Assembly: GCA_963702155.1 (NCBI GenBank)
Contig: OY969717.1
Location: 558,001-622,000 of the forward strand
From: G963702155 sp963702155
GTDB taxonomy: Bacteria > Pseudomonadota > Alphaproteobacteria > Micavibrionales > Micavibrionaceae
Length of the DNA: 64,000 nucleotides
Direction: 5' to 3'
The notes beneath the pieces were generated by a model. It searched no databases, was not told where the DNA came from, and saw only the letters and a list, made by a program, of their open reading frames with translations. Made by a program: the position numbers and the translations under genes. Position 1 is the stretch's first letter. Each line of letters begins with the position of its first letter. Below, piece after piece: positions 1-8,592 of the stretch.

Positions 1-514
1 CCTTGCGTCCGGTCGATATTTTATCATGCCCGCCACCTGCAACATCAGGGTTAAATCGCAAAACAATCTCGGCTTTGATATCTAAAGACGCGGCAATCTC
101 TTGAACAATTTTCAGCTCGCTCAAGGATTCAACATTAATTTGTAGAATGCCGGCTTTTAAACACGCCGCAATTTCGCTATCGGATTTACCCACGCCCGTT
201 GAAACAATCGTTTTAGGGTCAAATCCTGCACGTAAGCCGCGTATAAGTTCGCCCTCTGATACAATCTCAAGCCCCGACCCAAGACCGCGCAAATGTGATA
301 AAACCGCCAAATTGGAATTGGCTTTACAGGCATAGCAAAGCAACGGAATTGTATTCTGTGGTAAAACATCTGCCAAAGTGTCTCGTAAAGTTGTAAATTG
401 ATGCCTTATAACCGCGCCCGAATAAACATAAACCGGCGTACCCACAGTTTCTGCAATAGTGGCCAAACGGACATTTTCCGCATACAAATTACTTTTTTTG
501 TAAGAAAAACTCAT
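1..514 (-). CDS. lysA: Diaminopimelate decarboxylase, N-terminal part (runs off the window edge)
   Basis: This is the first 171 codons of LysA, the PLP enzyme that decarboxylates meso-diaminopimelate to L-lysine. The translation begins MSFSYKKSNLYAENVRLATI and then shows the fold-III decarboxylase features: GTPVYVYSGAVIRHQF near residue 25, the PLP-lysine segment YACKANSNLAVL near residue 70, and NPDVAGGGHDKISTGRK at the window edge. These match the LysA family closely. The ATG lies 23 bases after the stop of the small lipoprotein gene lptM, so the two are probably co-transcribed, as in many proteobacteria. The C-terminal PLP/dimer domain lies outside the window. Confidence 0.93.
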   Translation of the reverse strand, partial: MSFSYKKSNLYAENVRLATIAETVGTPVYVYSGAVIRHQFTTLRDTLADVLPQNTIPLLCYACKANSNLAVLSHLRGLGSGLEIVSEGELIRGLRAGFDPKTIVSTGVGKSDSEIAACLKAGILQINVESLSELKIVQEIAASLDIKAEIVLRFNPDVAGGGHDKISTGRK

Positions 515-537
515 AAAACCTTATTATATCTATATTA

Positions 538-675
538 TTATCTCGGATAACTATGCGGAAACCCTGTATCTTCCCCACCCGGTGGCTCAACCGCGCCGGG
601 CTTAACCCCGCAACCGCTTATAAGAAAAGGCATAAGCATTAAACCTAACAGAACAAGATAAAATTGCATACGCAT
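538..675 (-). CDS. lptM: LptM/YifL-type small lipoprotein
   Basis: A 45-codon gene directly upstream of lysA. The product begins MRMQFYLVLLGLMLMPFLIS and continues GCGVKPGAVEPPGGEDTG, giving a short hydrophobic signal and a lipobox (LISG-C, cysteine at residue 22) followed by a proline/glycine-rich tail. This is the layout of the LptM (YifL) family, small outer-membrane lipoproteins that assist LptD maturation in enterobacteria and are often found next to lysA. The LptD-related role is known from E. coli and is only inferred here. Size, lipobox and position all agree. Confidence 0.8.
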   Translation of the reverse strand: MRMQFYLVLLGLMLMPFLISGCGVKPGAVEPPGGEDTGFPHSYPR

Positions 676-809
676 ATCACAAACCCGCCTCTAAACTTTA
701 AAATAAACTTGGATAGATGTATAATTTTCACGTCTAAAAAGAAAGCTTTAATTAAATACACGTATAATCAGGAATTATAAGCAAATCAATTTATCAATGT
801 AAGTTATTT

Positions 810-2114
810 ATGACATCAGAATCACCCACTGCCAGAAATGCACATGCCATAGAAACCATATCACAGGATCAGCTCGATGCCATGGTACGTTTACACAGCC
901 GTTTTTTGGATGGACGCCTTGGTGGCCGCCGTGCCAGCCTTAAAAATACTGATATTTCCGGATTACGCTTAACCAATGAGGATCTGCGCCAGGCCGAATT
1001 TACCGGCTGTCTAATGAACACAATGGATTTATCACATACAAATTTTCAAGAAGCATCTTTATACGCTTGCGATTTAAGCGAATCAAATTTGTATAAAACG
1101 ATTTTTGTACGCGCGGATTTGCGCGGCGCGCGCATCGAAAATGCAAATTTGACTGGCGCTGATTTGGAAAAAGCAGACCTTAGAGCAGGGGCACTTAATA
1201 CCGAAGAGGCTTACGCCGCCGCGCAAGCGGTAAATTTTAGGGGTGCAAATCTAACTGGCGCAAAGCTTGCAGGCTCCATGGCATCAAAGGCAGATTTCTC
1301 CGATGCAATAATGGCAGATGCAAATTTAACAAATGCGGACTTTAGGGGCGCGCAATTAGAAGGCGCAGATTTATCAAACGCCGAGATAGACGGCACACAA
1401 TTCGTAGGCGCAAATCTCAAATCAACAATCATGACAGGTGTTCCAATAAAACACCTTATACAAGGCGGCCTTGATCTTTCCAGCGCTATTACAGATGAAA
1501 ATGTAGGCGCATCTATTTCCGATATGGAGGAACCGCTACCAACCCTGATCGAAAAGCATCGACTTTGGGTTGAAAGCGCCGGAAAAGAAGGCAAGCAACT
1601 TGATCTAAGCGCTCTTGACCTGCGCGTCCTGAAAAGTCTAAAACTGGAAAAACTCACGGCCGTCCGCGCTATCGCAACAAAGTTTTTTGGCCTTAACATG
1701 TACAAGGTACAGCTGCAAAGCGCGGCGCTCGATCATTCTGATTTTCGTAATTGCGATATGGAGGAGGCCGATTTGAGGGGATCAAGCTTTAAAAACGCTC
1801 TGTTTAGTCATGCCAAATTAAATAACGCAAATTGCGGCTCGCTATTATTCGGTGAAGGGCTAGGTACTAAACGGTTTAGCCCATGCGACTTTACCGAAAG
1901 CAATTTTCGCTATGCTGATCTCTCCGGTGCACTTTTAAAAAGTGCCGTATTTAAAGGCGCAGACCTTTCTTACGCCAATATGTCAAATGCAGATCTGCGC
2001 GGCGCAGATTTCACAGGCGCAATTCTAAAAGAAACAAAATTTGATGACGCACATACTGAAGATGCAATTTTTGACAAAGGCGAAAAGCCTGTATTTCAAA
2101 TGAAAACAGACTAA
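810..2114 (+). CDS. Pentapeptide-repeat protein
   Basis: A 434-residue protein dominated by A(D/N)LXX repeats, which form a right-handed quadrilateral beta-helix. One block spans about residues 45-210 (for example LRGARIENANLTGADLEKAD), and a second spans 325-425 after a non-repeat helical linker (about 220-320). There is no signal peptide or membrane segment, so it is probably cytoplasmic. Repeat proteins of this type range from DNA-mimicking gyrase protectors to scaffold proteins, and the sequence does not decide between them. The N-terminal ~40 residues are non-repetitive. The internal linker splitting two helices is somewhat unusual. No neighbouring gene points to a role. Confidence 0.85.
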   Translation: MTSESPTARNAHAIETISQDQLDAMVRLHSRFLDGRLGGRRASLKNTDISGLRLTNEDLRQAEFTGCLMNTMDLSHTNFQEASLYACDLSESNLYKTIFVRADLRGARIENANLTGADLEKADLRAGALNTEEAYAAAQAVNFRGANLTGAKLAGSMASKADFSDAIMADANLTNADFRGAQLEGADLSNAEIDGTQFVGANLKSTIMTGVPIKHLIQGGLDLSSAITDENVGASISDMEEPLPTLIEKHRLWVESAGKEGKQLDLSALDLRVLKSLKLEKLTAVRAIATKFFGLNMYKVQLQSAALDHSDFRNCDMEEADLRGSSFKNALFSHAKLNNANCGSLLFGEGLGTKRFSPCDFTESNFRYADLSGALLKSAVFKGADLSYANMSNADLRGADFTGAILKETKFDDAHTEDAIFDKGEKPVFQMKTD

Positions 2115-2185
2115 AGTTTAAAATAATATTTGCATATTACGCTATAATTAGGTTATTTAGATATATCTAATCTATGGAGTTATAC

Positions 2186-2560
2186 GTGAAAAGACTTAAA
2201 ATTGATTTTAAAAAATATCAAAGTTTTGGCAAAGATCAAGATGATTTTGATATATCATTCAAAGGTTTAGCGCAAGGGATTATCCACCAAAAAGAAATAG
2301 AGCAAAAGTGGAAGTCTTATCTTTCTGAAAAGTCTCGAACGGTGCATGACAAAAGTCAACAATCTGCGTTTTTATTACGAGATGAAGATACATTCAATAG
2401 ACTAAAAAATAATTTTAATATGACGCGAAAAGTCGAAGATCGCGAAGACTTTTTAGATGATACATTAAAACAATACTTACACAGGTTCTTAGACAGAAAC
2501 CAATATTATAATAAATTTAGAAAACTAAATTTATCCGAGATAAACTTACAAAATAATTAG
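2186..2560 (+). CDS. Small orphan protein, first of three in tandem
   Basis: A protein of about 124 residues that I do not recognise. I place the start at GTG 2186 because a GGAG ribosome-binding site lies at 2176-2179, eight bases upstream. The in-frame ATG at 2174 overlaps that site and is less likely. The product is highly charged (rich in K, D, E, Q), has no membrane segment, and is probably helical. Codon use is strongly AT-rich compared with the pentapeptide gene before it. Two further small genes follow after 11 and 4 bases, suggesting one transcript. A DDFDISF segment near the N-terminus loosely recalls the motif shared by the next two proteins. Confidence 0.6.
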   Translation: MKRLKIDFKKYQSFGKDQDDFDISFKGLAQGIIHQKEIEQKWKSYLSEKSRTVHDKSQQSAFLLRDEDTFNRLKNNFNMTRKVEDREDFLDDTLKQYLHRFLDRNQYYNKFRKLNLSEINLQNN

Positions 2561-2571
2561 AGCGTCAAAAT

Positions 2572-2982
2572 ATGAACAACAAAAAAACAGCTTTTATTTC
2601 TGAGGACTTTAATTACACTATTTTAGCACGTGGTAACGATCAACGTGATCATATTGAAATATATAACACCCTTATTAATAAAGCGCAGTTCGAAAATGAA
2701 AATGTACAGTTTGAACAAAATATCATAGGAAAGCTCAAATCTTACATTCATAACAAGATTAAGTCATTTTATGATGATTTGGAGTTACAAGCACAATGTA
2801 CGCAAGAAATAGATGAATTTTATAATGCGCTCTTTGACGGTAAAATTGTCACGAACGACGATACTATGCGTTTATATGGCGCAGAGCTACTGAAAATCAG
2901 GCATCAAACCGAGGAAGCTTTTAAGGCAAACTTAAAACCTATGATGAACCACCCTGCAAATACATGGGCAAGGGAAAATTAG
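2572..2982 (+). CDS. Small orphan protein, second of three in tandem
   Basis: A 136-residue charged, probably helical protein of unknown function. Its N-terminus, ISEDFNYTILARGNDQRDH, resembles that of the next product, IEEEFNFSVLGHDDNNPHF, so the two look like diverged paralogues. Both continue with a helix-rich region containing a K-x-Y-I-x-N/H-K pattern. There is no signal peptide, membrane segment or cysteine motif. It lies 11 bases after the first small gene and 4 bases before the third. AT-rich composition and lack of recognisable family suggest recent acquisition or fast evolution. Confidence 0.62.
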   Translation: MNNKKTAFISEDFNYTILARGNDQRDHIEIYNTLINKAQFENENVQFEQNIIGKLKSYIHNKIKSFYDDLELQAQCTQEIDEFYNALFDGKIVTNDDTMRLYGAELLKIRHQTEEAFKANLKPMMNHPANTWAREN

Positions 2983-2986
2983 AAAT

Positions 2987-3364
2987 ATGGCTAAGAATAT
3001 TTTTATAGAAGAAGAGTTTAACTTCTCGGTACTTGGACATGATGATAATAATCCGCACTTTGAAAAAATTATATTGGATACCGACAATAGAAATAGATAC
3101 GCCCTTTTATTTGAACTTAACAAGTATATAGAAAATAAATTTGAAAAGATTAAATACAATTTATTAGAATATGAAGAGTTTCACAAGGAAGTTTCATTAT
3201 TTATAGAAAAAACATATGCTGGCGACCACGACTTCGAAGATCATGTATTAAAACAGATATCTAAAGAGCTATATCATGATTTTGAAAGTAGACTAAAAAA
3301 TTCTAAAAAGCCAACTCACGAAAAATCAATAGCTGCAGAAAACTATCAGTTTTCAATCAATTAA
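2987..3364 (+). CDS. Small orphan protein, third of three in tandem
   Basis: A 125-residue product paralogous by eye to the preceding one: both have an acidic-E/D-F-N-aromatic motif near residue 8, followed by L-x-x-D/G residues and a helical K/Y/E-rich body. Function unknown. The gene starts 4 bases after the previous stop, consistent with translational coupling, and ends 6 bases before the tail of the convergent etfA. It closes the AT-rich block 2115-3366. A virulence, immunity or phage-derived role could be imagined, but nothing in the sequence supports a specific one. Confidence 0.62.
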   Translation: MAKNIFIEEEFNFSVLGHDDNNPHFEKIILDTDNRNRYALLFELNKYIENKFEKIKYNLLEYEEFHKEVSLFIEKTYAGDHDFEDHVLKQISKELYHDFESRLKNSKKPTHEKSIAAENYQFSIN

Positions 3365-3370
3365 TATATA

Positions 3371-4299
3371 TCAAAGCTTACTTTCCAATTCAGGCACGGC
3401 CTCAAATAAATCAGCAACAAGCCCATAATCCGCCACCTGAAAAATCGGCGCATCTTCATCCTTGTTAATCGCTACAATGACTTTTCAATCCTTCATTCCT
3501 GCCAAATGCTGTATCGCGCCTGAAATCCCTATTGCCATATAAAGCTCAGGCGCAACAACTTTACCCGTTTGCCCAACCTGATAATCGTTCGGCACATATC
3601 CTGCATCCACCGCCGCCCGAGACGCCCCAACCGCGGCGCCGATTTTATCAGCCAGCTTTTCAATGAGCGCAAAATTCTCCGCAGAGCCAACACCGCGTCC
3701 TCCAGATACAACCTTAGAAGCCGATGTAAGCTCTGGTCGATCAGACTCTGATTTCTCTAATTTGATAAACGACGTACGGTCAAACAAATCTGCATTTGTA
3801 ACATCTTCAATACTCGCCGCCCCACCTTCTGCCGAAACCGGATCAAACGCTGTTGGACGAACAGTTATAATTTTTTTCTCATCACTAGACTGAACTTTGG
3901 CAATCGCTTGTCCTCCGTAAACGGGGCGCGTAAATGTATCCGCCGTTTCAACGGAAATGATATTCGAAACCTGTTGCACATCTAACAACGCCGCCACACG
4001 CGGCATGAAATTTTTGCCAAATGTAGAAGCAGGCGCCAAAATATGGGAATACTTAGGCGCAATAGATACAATCAAACTGGCCAAATTCTCAGATAAATAA
4101 TTGGCATACGCATCATCATCTGCCTTTATAACCTTTACAACGCCACCCGCAACACTTGCCGCATCCGCCACCGCGCTACAATCTTTACCGGCAACCAAAA
4201 CATGAACATCCCCCCCATTTTTTGTGCCGCTCCAATCGTATTTAAAGTCGAAGCCGCCAGCGCCTCATTATCATGTTCTGCAATAACTAAAATACTCAT
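3371..4299 (-). pseudogene. etfA: Electron transfer flavoprotein alpha subunit, broken by a frameshift and an in-frame TGA
   Basis: Read through, this encodes a complete EtfA, which with EtfB carries electrons from acyl-CoA dehydrogenases to ETF-quinone oxidoreductase. The N-terminus (MSILVIAEHDNEALAASTLN from ATG 4299), the FAD-domain motif GGRGVGSAENF, SRAAVDAGYVPNDYQVGQTG and the C-terminal VAINKDEDAPIFQVADYG are all present. Two lesions interrupt it. A run of seven G (4210-4216 on the plus strand as C) has one base too few to read KMGGDVHVLVAGKD. A TGA at 3485-3487 stands where serine is expected in GMKD(S)KVIVAINKD, cutting off the last 37 residues, part of the FAD-binding domain. It starts 3 bases after etfB. 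The lesions could be real or sequencing errors. Confidence 0.88.
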
Positions 4300-4302
4300 T
4301 AC

Positions 4303-5067
4303 CTATATCACCTTCGCTTCATTCTTTAATTTATCGACCAACTCATCAACATTGGCAACCTTGATACCACCTTGCCGAACGGGTGGATCACGTACTTCTA
4401 AAACTCTTAGTCGCGACGTAAAATTAACACCAAGATCGGCTGGCTCAAAAATCTCCAAATCCTTCTTCTTGGCCTTCATAATATCTGGAAGCTTGGCATA
4501 GCGCGGCTCATTCAAACGCAAATCAACCGTAATTACCGCCGGCAATTGCACAGAAAGCGTTTCCAAGCCGCCATCAATTTCGCGGGTAACTTGCGCTGCT
4601 CCATTATCTATTTTTACATCTGATGCGAATGTCGCTTGCGGCCATCCAAGAATTGCGGCCAGCATTTGCCCGGTCTGATTATTATCACCATCAATCGCCT
4701 GCTTACCCATAATAACCAGATCTGGGCTTTCCTTATCAACCAAAGCCTTCAACGTTTTCGCAACGGCTAAAGGTTCAACCCCGCCCAAATCAATAGCGTC
4801 ATCCGTTTTAACTAAAATACCGCGATCCGCGCCAATCGCCATCGCCGTACGAATTTGCTCTTGCGCCTTTTCCGGCCCAATTGTCACAACAATAATTTCG
4901 CTAACCGTACCGGCTTCTTTTAAACGCACGGCTTGTTCAATCGCAATCTCATCAAACGGATTGATTGACATTTTAACATTTGCCAATTCAACGCCAGAAC
5001 CATCTGATTTAACGCGCACTTTGACGTTATAATCAACAACACGCTTTACTGGCACTAAAACCTTCAT
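4303..5067 (-). CDS. etfB: Electron transfer flavoprotein beta subunit
   Basis: A 254-residue EtfB, the AMP-binding subunit of the electron transfer flavoprotein heterodimer. The family signature region reads MKVLVPVKRVVDYNVKVRV at the N-terminus, followed by NVKMSINPFDEIAIEQAVRL and the AMP-loop region AIDGDNNQTGQMLAAILGWP (about residues 122-141). The C-terminal helix that wraps around the alpha subunit is present. Length is normal and the frame is intact. It is first in an etfB-etfA pair, so an intact beta subunit faces an apparently broken alpha subunit. Confidence 0.95.
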   Translation of the reverse strand: MKVLVPVKRVVDYNVKVRVKSDGSGVELANVKMSINPFDEIAIEQAVRLKEAGTVSEIIVVTIGPEKAQEQIRTAMAIGADRGILVKTDDAIDLGGVEPLAVAKTLKALVDKESPDLVIMGKQAIDGDNNQTGQMLAAILGWPQATFASDVKIDNGAAQVTREIDGGLETLSVQLPAVITVDLRLNEPRYAKLPDIMKAKKKDLEIFEPADLGVNFTSRLRVLEVRDPPVRQGGIKVANVDELVDKLKNEAKVI

Positions 5068-5135
5068 AAATAACCTCTTAATTCATATATAATTGCGGCG
5101 AAAAAACCGCTAGGACTTTATATTATAGCGTAAAA

Positions 5136-5327
5136 TCAGGCATATGCCCAAGCCATAAATAACATAAGTAACGCCAGCCCTTGTAAAACAACCCGCGCCT
5201 GCATCAATTTATTACCGTATTTTTCATTAAATTCTCCGCCCTTAAGCATAGAGAATATCCCAAGCCCCATAACAACCGTAACGGCCAAAAGAGCAACACC
5301 AATAGCGATATAGAAAAACATATTCAT
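5136..5327 (-). CDS. Small HIG1-like two-helix membrane protein
   Basis: About 63 residues from ATG 5327, which I prefer to an upstream ATG that would overlap ubiG. Two hydrophobic helices (roughly residues 3-22 and 42-61) flank a short loop with the pattern MLKGGEFNEKYGNKLMQARV. This is the arrangement of HIG1-domain or twin-transmembrane proteins common in alphaproteobacteria and related to mitochondrial respiratory supercomplex factors. Its location between ubiG (ubiquinone synthesis) and etfBA (electron transfer) fits a respiratory-membrane role, which is inference. No clear ribosome-binding site was seen. Confidence 0.7.
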   Translation of the reverse strand: MNMFFYIAIGVALLAVTVVMGLGIFSMLKGGEFNEKYGNKLMQARVVLQGLALLMLFMAWAYA

Positions 5328-5359
5328 AAATAATGATATAGGCAAAGAGCAATAAATAG

Positions 5360-6091
5360 CTAGAGGGCTTTTGACCCGCATATAAAATAATTCACATCAA
5401 GATCATGCGCCGATAATAAAAACTCGTTTTTTATCGGGTTAAAAACAAGACCGCATGTATCCTCGGGCGCTAGTCCTCCCGCTCGCATCATACGCGCTAG
5501 TGTGGCCGGCTTAACAAATTTTTTCCAATTATGCGTCCCGCGCGGCACCCATTGCAATAAATACTCTGCCGCCACAATACCAAAGGCAAAAGACTTCGGC
5601 GTTTGGTTGAGTGTTGAAAAAATAATGATCCCGCCCGGCTTTAAAAAACGCGAACACATGGCGACAAAATCCTGCGGATCATTTACATGCTCAATAATTT
5701 CAAGCGCCAAAACCACATCAAACTGCTCTTGAACATCTTCTGCGGCCTTATTGAGATAATCAATATCCAAGCCATTTTCTTCCGCATGAGAAGTTGCAAC
5801 GCTAATCGCAACCGCGTCCGCATCTATACCTGTAACATCTGCACCCATGCGCGCCATCGGCTCACACACAAGGCCGCCGCCGCATCCGACATCAATAACC
5901 GACAAATCTGAAAGCGCGTTTAAACTTTTATAATCAAGCCCATAATGCGCGCAAATCCGCTCTTTGATATATTGCATCCGTACCGGATTAAGGCGGTGCA
6001 AAGGCTTGAACGGCCCATCAACATCCCACCACCGAGCCGCATCTGCCGCAAAATGCTCTATTTCCCTTTGATTTACGCTTGAATTGCTCAT
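5360..6091 (-). CDS. ubiG: Ubiquinone biosynthesis O-methyltransferase
   Basis: UbiG carries out the two O-methylation steps of ubiquinone synthesis using SAM. The product shows the family start MSNSSVNQREIEHFAADA, the GPFKPLHRLNPVRMQYI block, the SAM motif VIDVGCGGGLVCEPMARMGA (near residue 65) and the C-terminal HNWKKFVKPATLARMMRAGG. I place the start at ATG 6091 because homologues begin near this point. A second ATG at 6112 adds seven residues. It is transcribed divergently from lysC, and only 84 bases separate the two starts. Confidence 0.94.
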   Translation of the reverse strand: MSNSSVNQREIEHFAADAARWWDVDGPFKPLHRLNPVRMQYIKERICAHYGLDYKSLNALSDLSVIDVGCGGGLVCEPMARMGADVTGIDADAVAISVATSHAEENGLDIDYLNKAAEDVQEQFDVVLALEIIEHVNDPQDFVAMCSRFLKPGGIIIFSTLNQTPKSFAFGIVAAEYLLQWVPRGTHNWKKFVKPATLARMMRAGGLAPEDTCGLVFNPIKNEFLLSAHDLDVNYFICGSKAL

Positions 6092-6175
6092 ACCATCTAA
6101 ATACAAAATCATTTTGCTTTTTCAAGCAATATTTATTACACAAATACCATAAGATTATAAGTATATTTAAAAATC

Positions 6176-7420
6176 ATGGCACTCATCGTTGCAAAATTTG
6201 GCGGAACATCCGTCGCAGACATAGACCGCATTAAAATCGTGGCGGATAAAATCGCGCGTGAAGTCGCACTCGGTCATAATATTGTGGTGGTCGTTTCTGC
6301 TATGGCGGGCGTAACCAACCAGCTTGTTGAATACTGCGCCAGCGCCTCAAATACGCGCAATACCCAAGAATATGATGTAGTCGTTTCAAGCGGTGAACAA
6401 ATTACCGCCGGCCTTATGGCGATGGTTTTACAAGATACAGGTATTCCTGCGCGCTCGTTTTTGGGTTGGCAAGTGCCGATCCTGACCGATGAATCCCATT
6501 CAAAATCTCGTATTAAAGAAATCGGAACAAATGGTATCAAACAATACCTCGCAAAAGGTCAAGTCGTCGTCGTTCCCGGTTTTCAAGGCATAACGGAGAA
6601 TAACCGCATCTCAACACTGGGAAGAGGGGGCTCTGATACAACCGCTCTTGCAATTGCCGCCGCGCTAAAGGCAGACCGCTGTGATATCTATACCGATGTA
6701 GACGGCGTTTACACTACTGACCCGCGCATTGTGCCAAACGCACGTAAAATAGACCGTATATCGTATGAGGAAATGCTTGAACTTGCATCGCTCGGCGCAA
6801 AAGTCCTGCAAAGCCGCTCTGTAGAAATCGCCATGAAAGAAAACGTCGCGCTTCAGGTTTTATCTAGCTTCGAAGACCATATAGGCAGTGACCTACCCGG
6901 AACACTCGTAACAAAAGAGGATGAAATAATGGAACAAGAATATGTAAGCGGAGTCGCTTACACAAAGGATGAGGCGAAAGTCACACTGCTCCGCGTCCCC
7001 GATGTACCGGGCATCGCCTCCAATGTATTTGCGCCTCTGGCCGAAACCTCCGTTGTGGTTGATATGATCGTTCAAAACATTTCTTCCGATGGCAAAACAA
7101 CAGATATAACCTTCACAATTCCAAAAACAGATATGAAGCTAACCCGCCAAACGCTCGAAAATGTCGAGGGCTTGGAATATGAAGAATTGATAACATCTGA
7201 TAACGTTGCAAAAATATCAGTAGTAGGCGTAGGTATGCGCTCTCATTCAGGTGTGGCAAATACAATGTTTAAAACGCTGTCTGAAAAAGGGATAAATATT
7301 CAGGTAATCTCGACCTCCGAAATTAAAATCAGCGTTCTGATCGAAAAAGACTACACCGAACTGGCCGTTCGATCTCTACATGCCGCATACGGTCTGGAAG
7401 ATAAGAGCGAAATAGGATAA
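6176..7420 (+). CDS. lysC: Aspartate kinase
   Basis: A 414-residue aspartokinase, which phosphorylates L-aspartate in the first step towards lysine, threonine and methionine. The N-terminus IVAKFGGTSVADIDRIKIVA carries the kinase lysine motif, followed by GRGGSDTTALAIAAALKADR and DVDGVYTTDPRIVPNARKID in the amino-acid kinase domain. Two ACT domains (about residues 265-410) provide feedback control by lysine or threonine. Length and layout match the alphaproteobacterial monofunctional enzyme. The next gene begins 10 bases downstream, so lysC heads the lysC-rodZ-prfA-prmC run. Confidence 0.96.
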   Translation: MALIVAKFGGTSVADIDRIKIVADKIAREVALGHNIVVVVSAMAGVTNQLVEYCASASNTRNTQEYDVVVSSGEQITAGLMAMVLQDTGIPARSFLGWQVPILTDESHSKSRIKEIGTNGIKQYLAKGQVVVVPGFQGITENNRISTLGRGGSDTTALAIAAALKADRCDIYTDVDGVYTTDPRIVPNARKIDRISYEEMLELASLGAKVLQSRSVEIAMKENVALQVLSSFEDHIGSDLPGTLVTKEDEIMEQEYVSGVAYTKDEAKVTLLRVPDVPGIASNVFAPLAETSVVVDMIVQNISSDGKTTDITFTIPKTDMKLTRQTLENVEGLEYEELITSDNVAKISVVGVGMRSHSGVANTMFKTLSEKGINIQVISTSEIKISVLIEKDYTELAVRSLHAAYGLEDKSEIG

Positions 7421-7430
7421 CGTCGAAATC

Positions 7431-8528
7431 ATGATGCAAGCCACAACGAAAATTATTAATACGTCCAATACGGACACAGATATGAGTGTCGGTGAAATCT
7501 TGCGTCGTACACGCTTGCATTATGGTCAATCATTCGATGATGTAGAGCGCGCACTTAACATCCGCGCCCATCAAGTCGAGGCTTTAGAGAGTGGATCATA
7601 TGAGAAGCTACCCGGCCCTGTTTATATTAGTGGTTTTTTAAAAACCTATGCAAATTACCTCGGGTTGGACAGCCATAAAATAGTCGCTTTATACCGTGAC
7701 CAAACCAAATCTATTCCTGCCCAACAAGTAAAACGTTTTTCACAACGATCAAAATTAAAGAAACAACCAAAATCAAGCAAGGCTCTACCTCTTGGTATAG
7801 TTTTTATTGCTTTGGTTTTAATAGTGGGTATTGCAACGGGTTGGTGGCTATCAAACTCAAAGTTGATGACGCAAAATGACAATCCTGTCTTAGATCCTGC
7901 CATACAAACCGAGCGCGTCAATACAAAAAATGAAACACAATCTGAAACAGATAATGACAATCTTGTGCCACCAGCCGAAAATACAGATCAAAATAGCAAA
8001 CAAAATAACACAAGGGCAGAAAAGGCTGATCTAACGACAATACCAACAGTTCAGGAAACCTTGGGACGTGCAGAAGTGCTCTCTAACTCGGTTTATACTA
8101 ATGAAAACACCCAAGGTGACACAGCCCCAAGCCGTTTAGAGGCCAGAACAGCTTTAAACAGCACAGAAAACGTCAGTACAGCAGCCTCCACAAACACGTT
8201 AGATAATAATCAAAGCCCCATAAATACGAATTCATCACCTACAAACATTAAAGCCAATGAAAAAGGTATAATTCTTGCCATAACCCAAAACACTTGGGTC
8301 GAAATTCGCGATAGTACGGGTCAAGCCATTGTATCACGCGTCTTGCAAGCAGGAGATAAATACTTTGTACCTGAAACGCCCGGGCTTTCTATGTCATTGG
8401 GGAATGCAAGTGGAGTAGAAGTCGAAATTGACGGCCGTAAATTAAACACTTTAGGCAAAAGTGGCGAAGTTAAAAGGGGTATAGAACTAAGCACAAAAAG
8501 TTTAAAACAAAAATATGGTATGCAATAA
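7431..8528 (+). CDS. RodZ-like helix-turn-helix membrane protein
   Basis: A 365-residue bitopic membrane protein. Residues ~17-85 form a Cro/CI-like HTH_25 domain (SVGEILRRTRLHYGQSFDDV ... LPGPVYISGFLKTYANYLGL). A basic linker precedes one transmembrane helix (about 124-143, LPLGIVFIALVLIVGIATGW). A low-complexity N/T/S/Q periplasmic linker follows, then a C-terminal DUF4115 domain (about 270-350). This is the architecture of RodZ, which links MreB to the cell-wall elongation machinery. The HTH domain contacts MreB rather than DNA in characterised members. Starts ATG-ATG, 10 bases after lysC. Confidence 0.85.
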   Translation: MMQATTKIINTSNTDTDMSVGEILRRTRLHYGQSFDDVERALNIRAHQVEALESGSYEKLPGPVYISGFLKTYANYLGLDSHKIVALYRDQTKSIPAQQVKRFSQRSKLKKQPKSSKALPLGIVFIALVLIVGIATGWWLSNSKLMTQNDNPVLDPAIQTERVNTKNETQSETDNDNLVPPAENTDQNSKQNNTRAEKADLTTIPTVQETLGRAEVLSNSVYTNENTQGDTAPSRLEARTALNSTENVSTAASTNTLDNNQSPINTNSSPTNIKANEKGIILAITQNTWVEIRDSTGQAIVSRVLQAGDKYFVPETPGLSMSLGNASGVEVEIDGRKLNTLGKSGEVKRGIELSTKSLKQKYGMQ

Positions 8529-8592
8529 GCCTAAATATATCATTTTTAAAAAACAAAATTAAAATAATAATGACAAGGAAGACTAAGTACAA

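Noticed and set aside
3485..3487. TGA recoded as an amino acid (selenocysteine or tryptophan)
   Set aside because: The homologous position is serine, other genes use TGA as stop, and no recoding structure is seen.
3485..4198. Treating etfA as an intact 237-residue gene
   Set aside because: The start is a non-ATG codon inside the family alignment, and clear family sequence continues past both ends.
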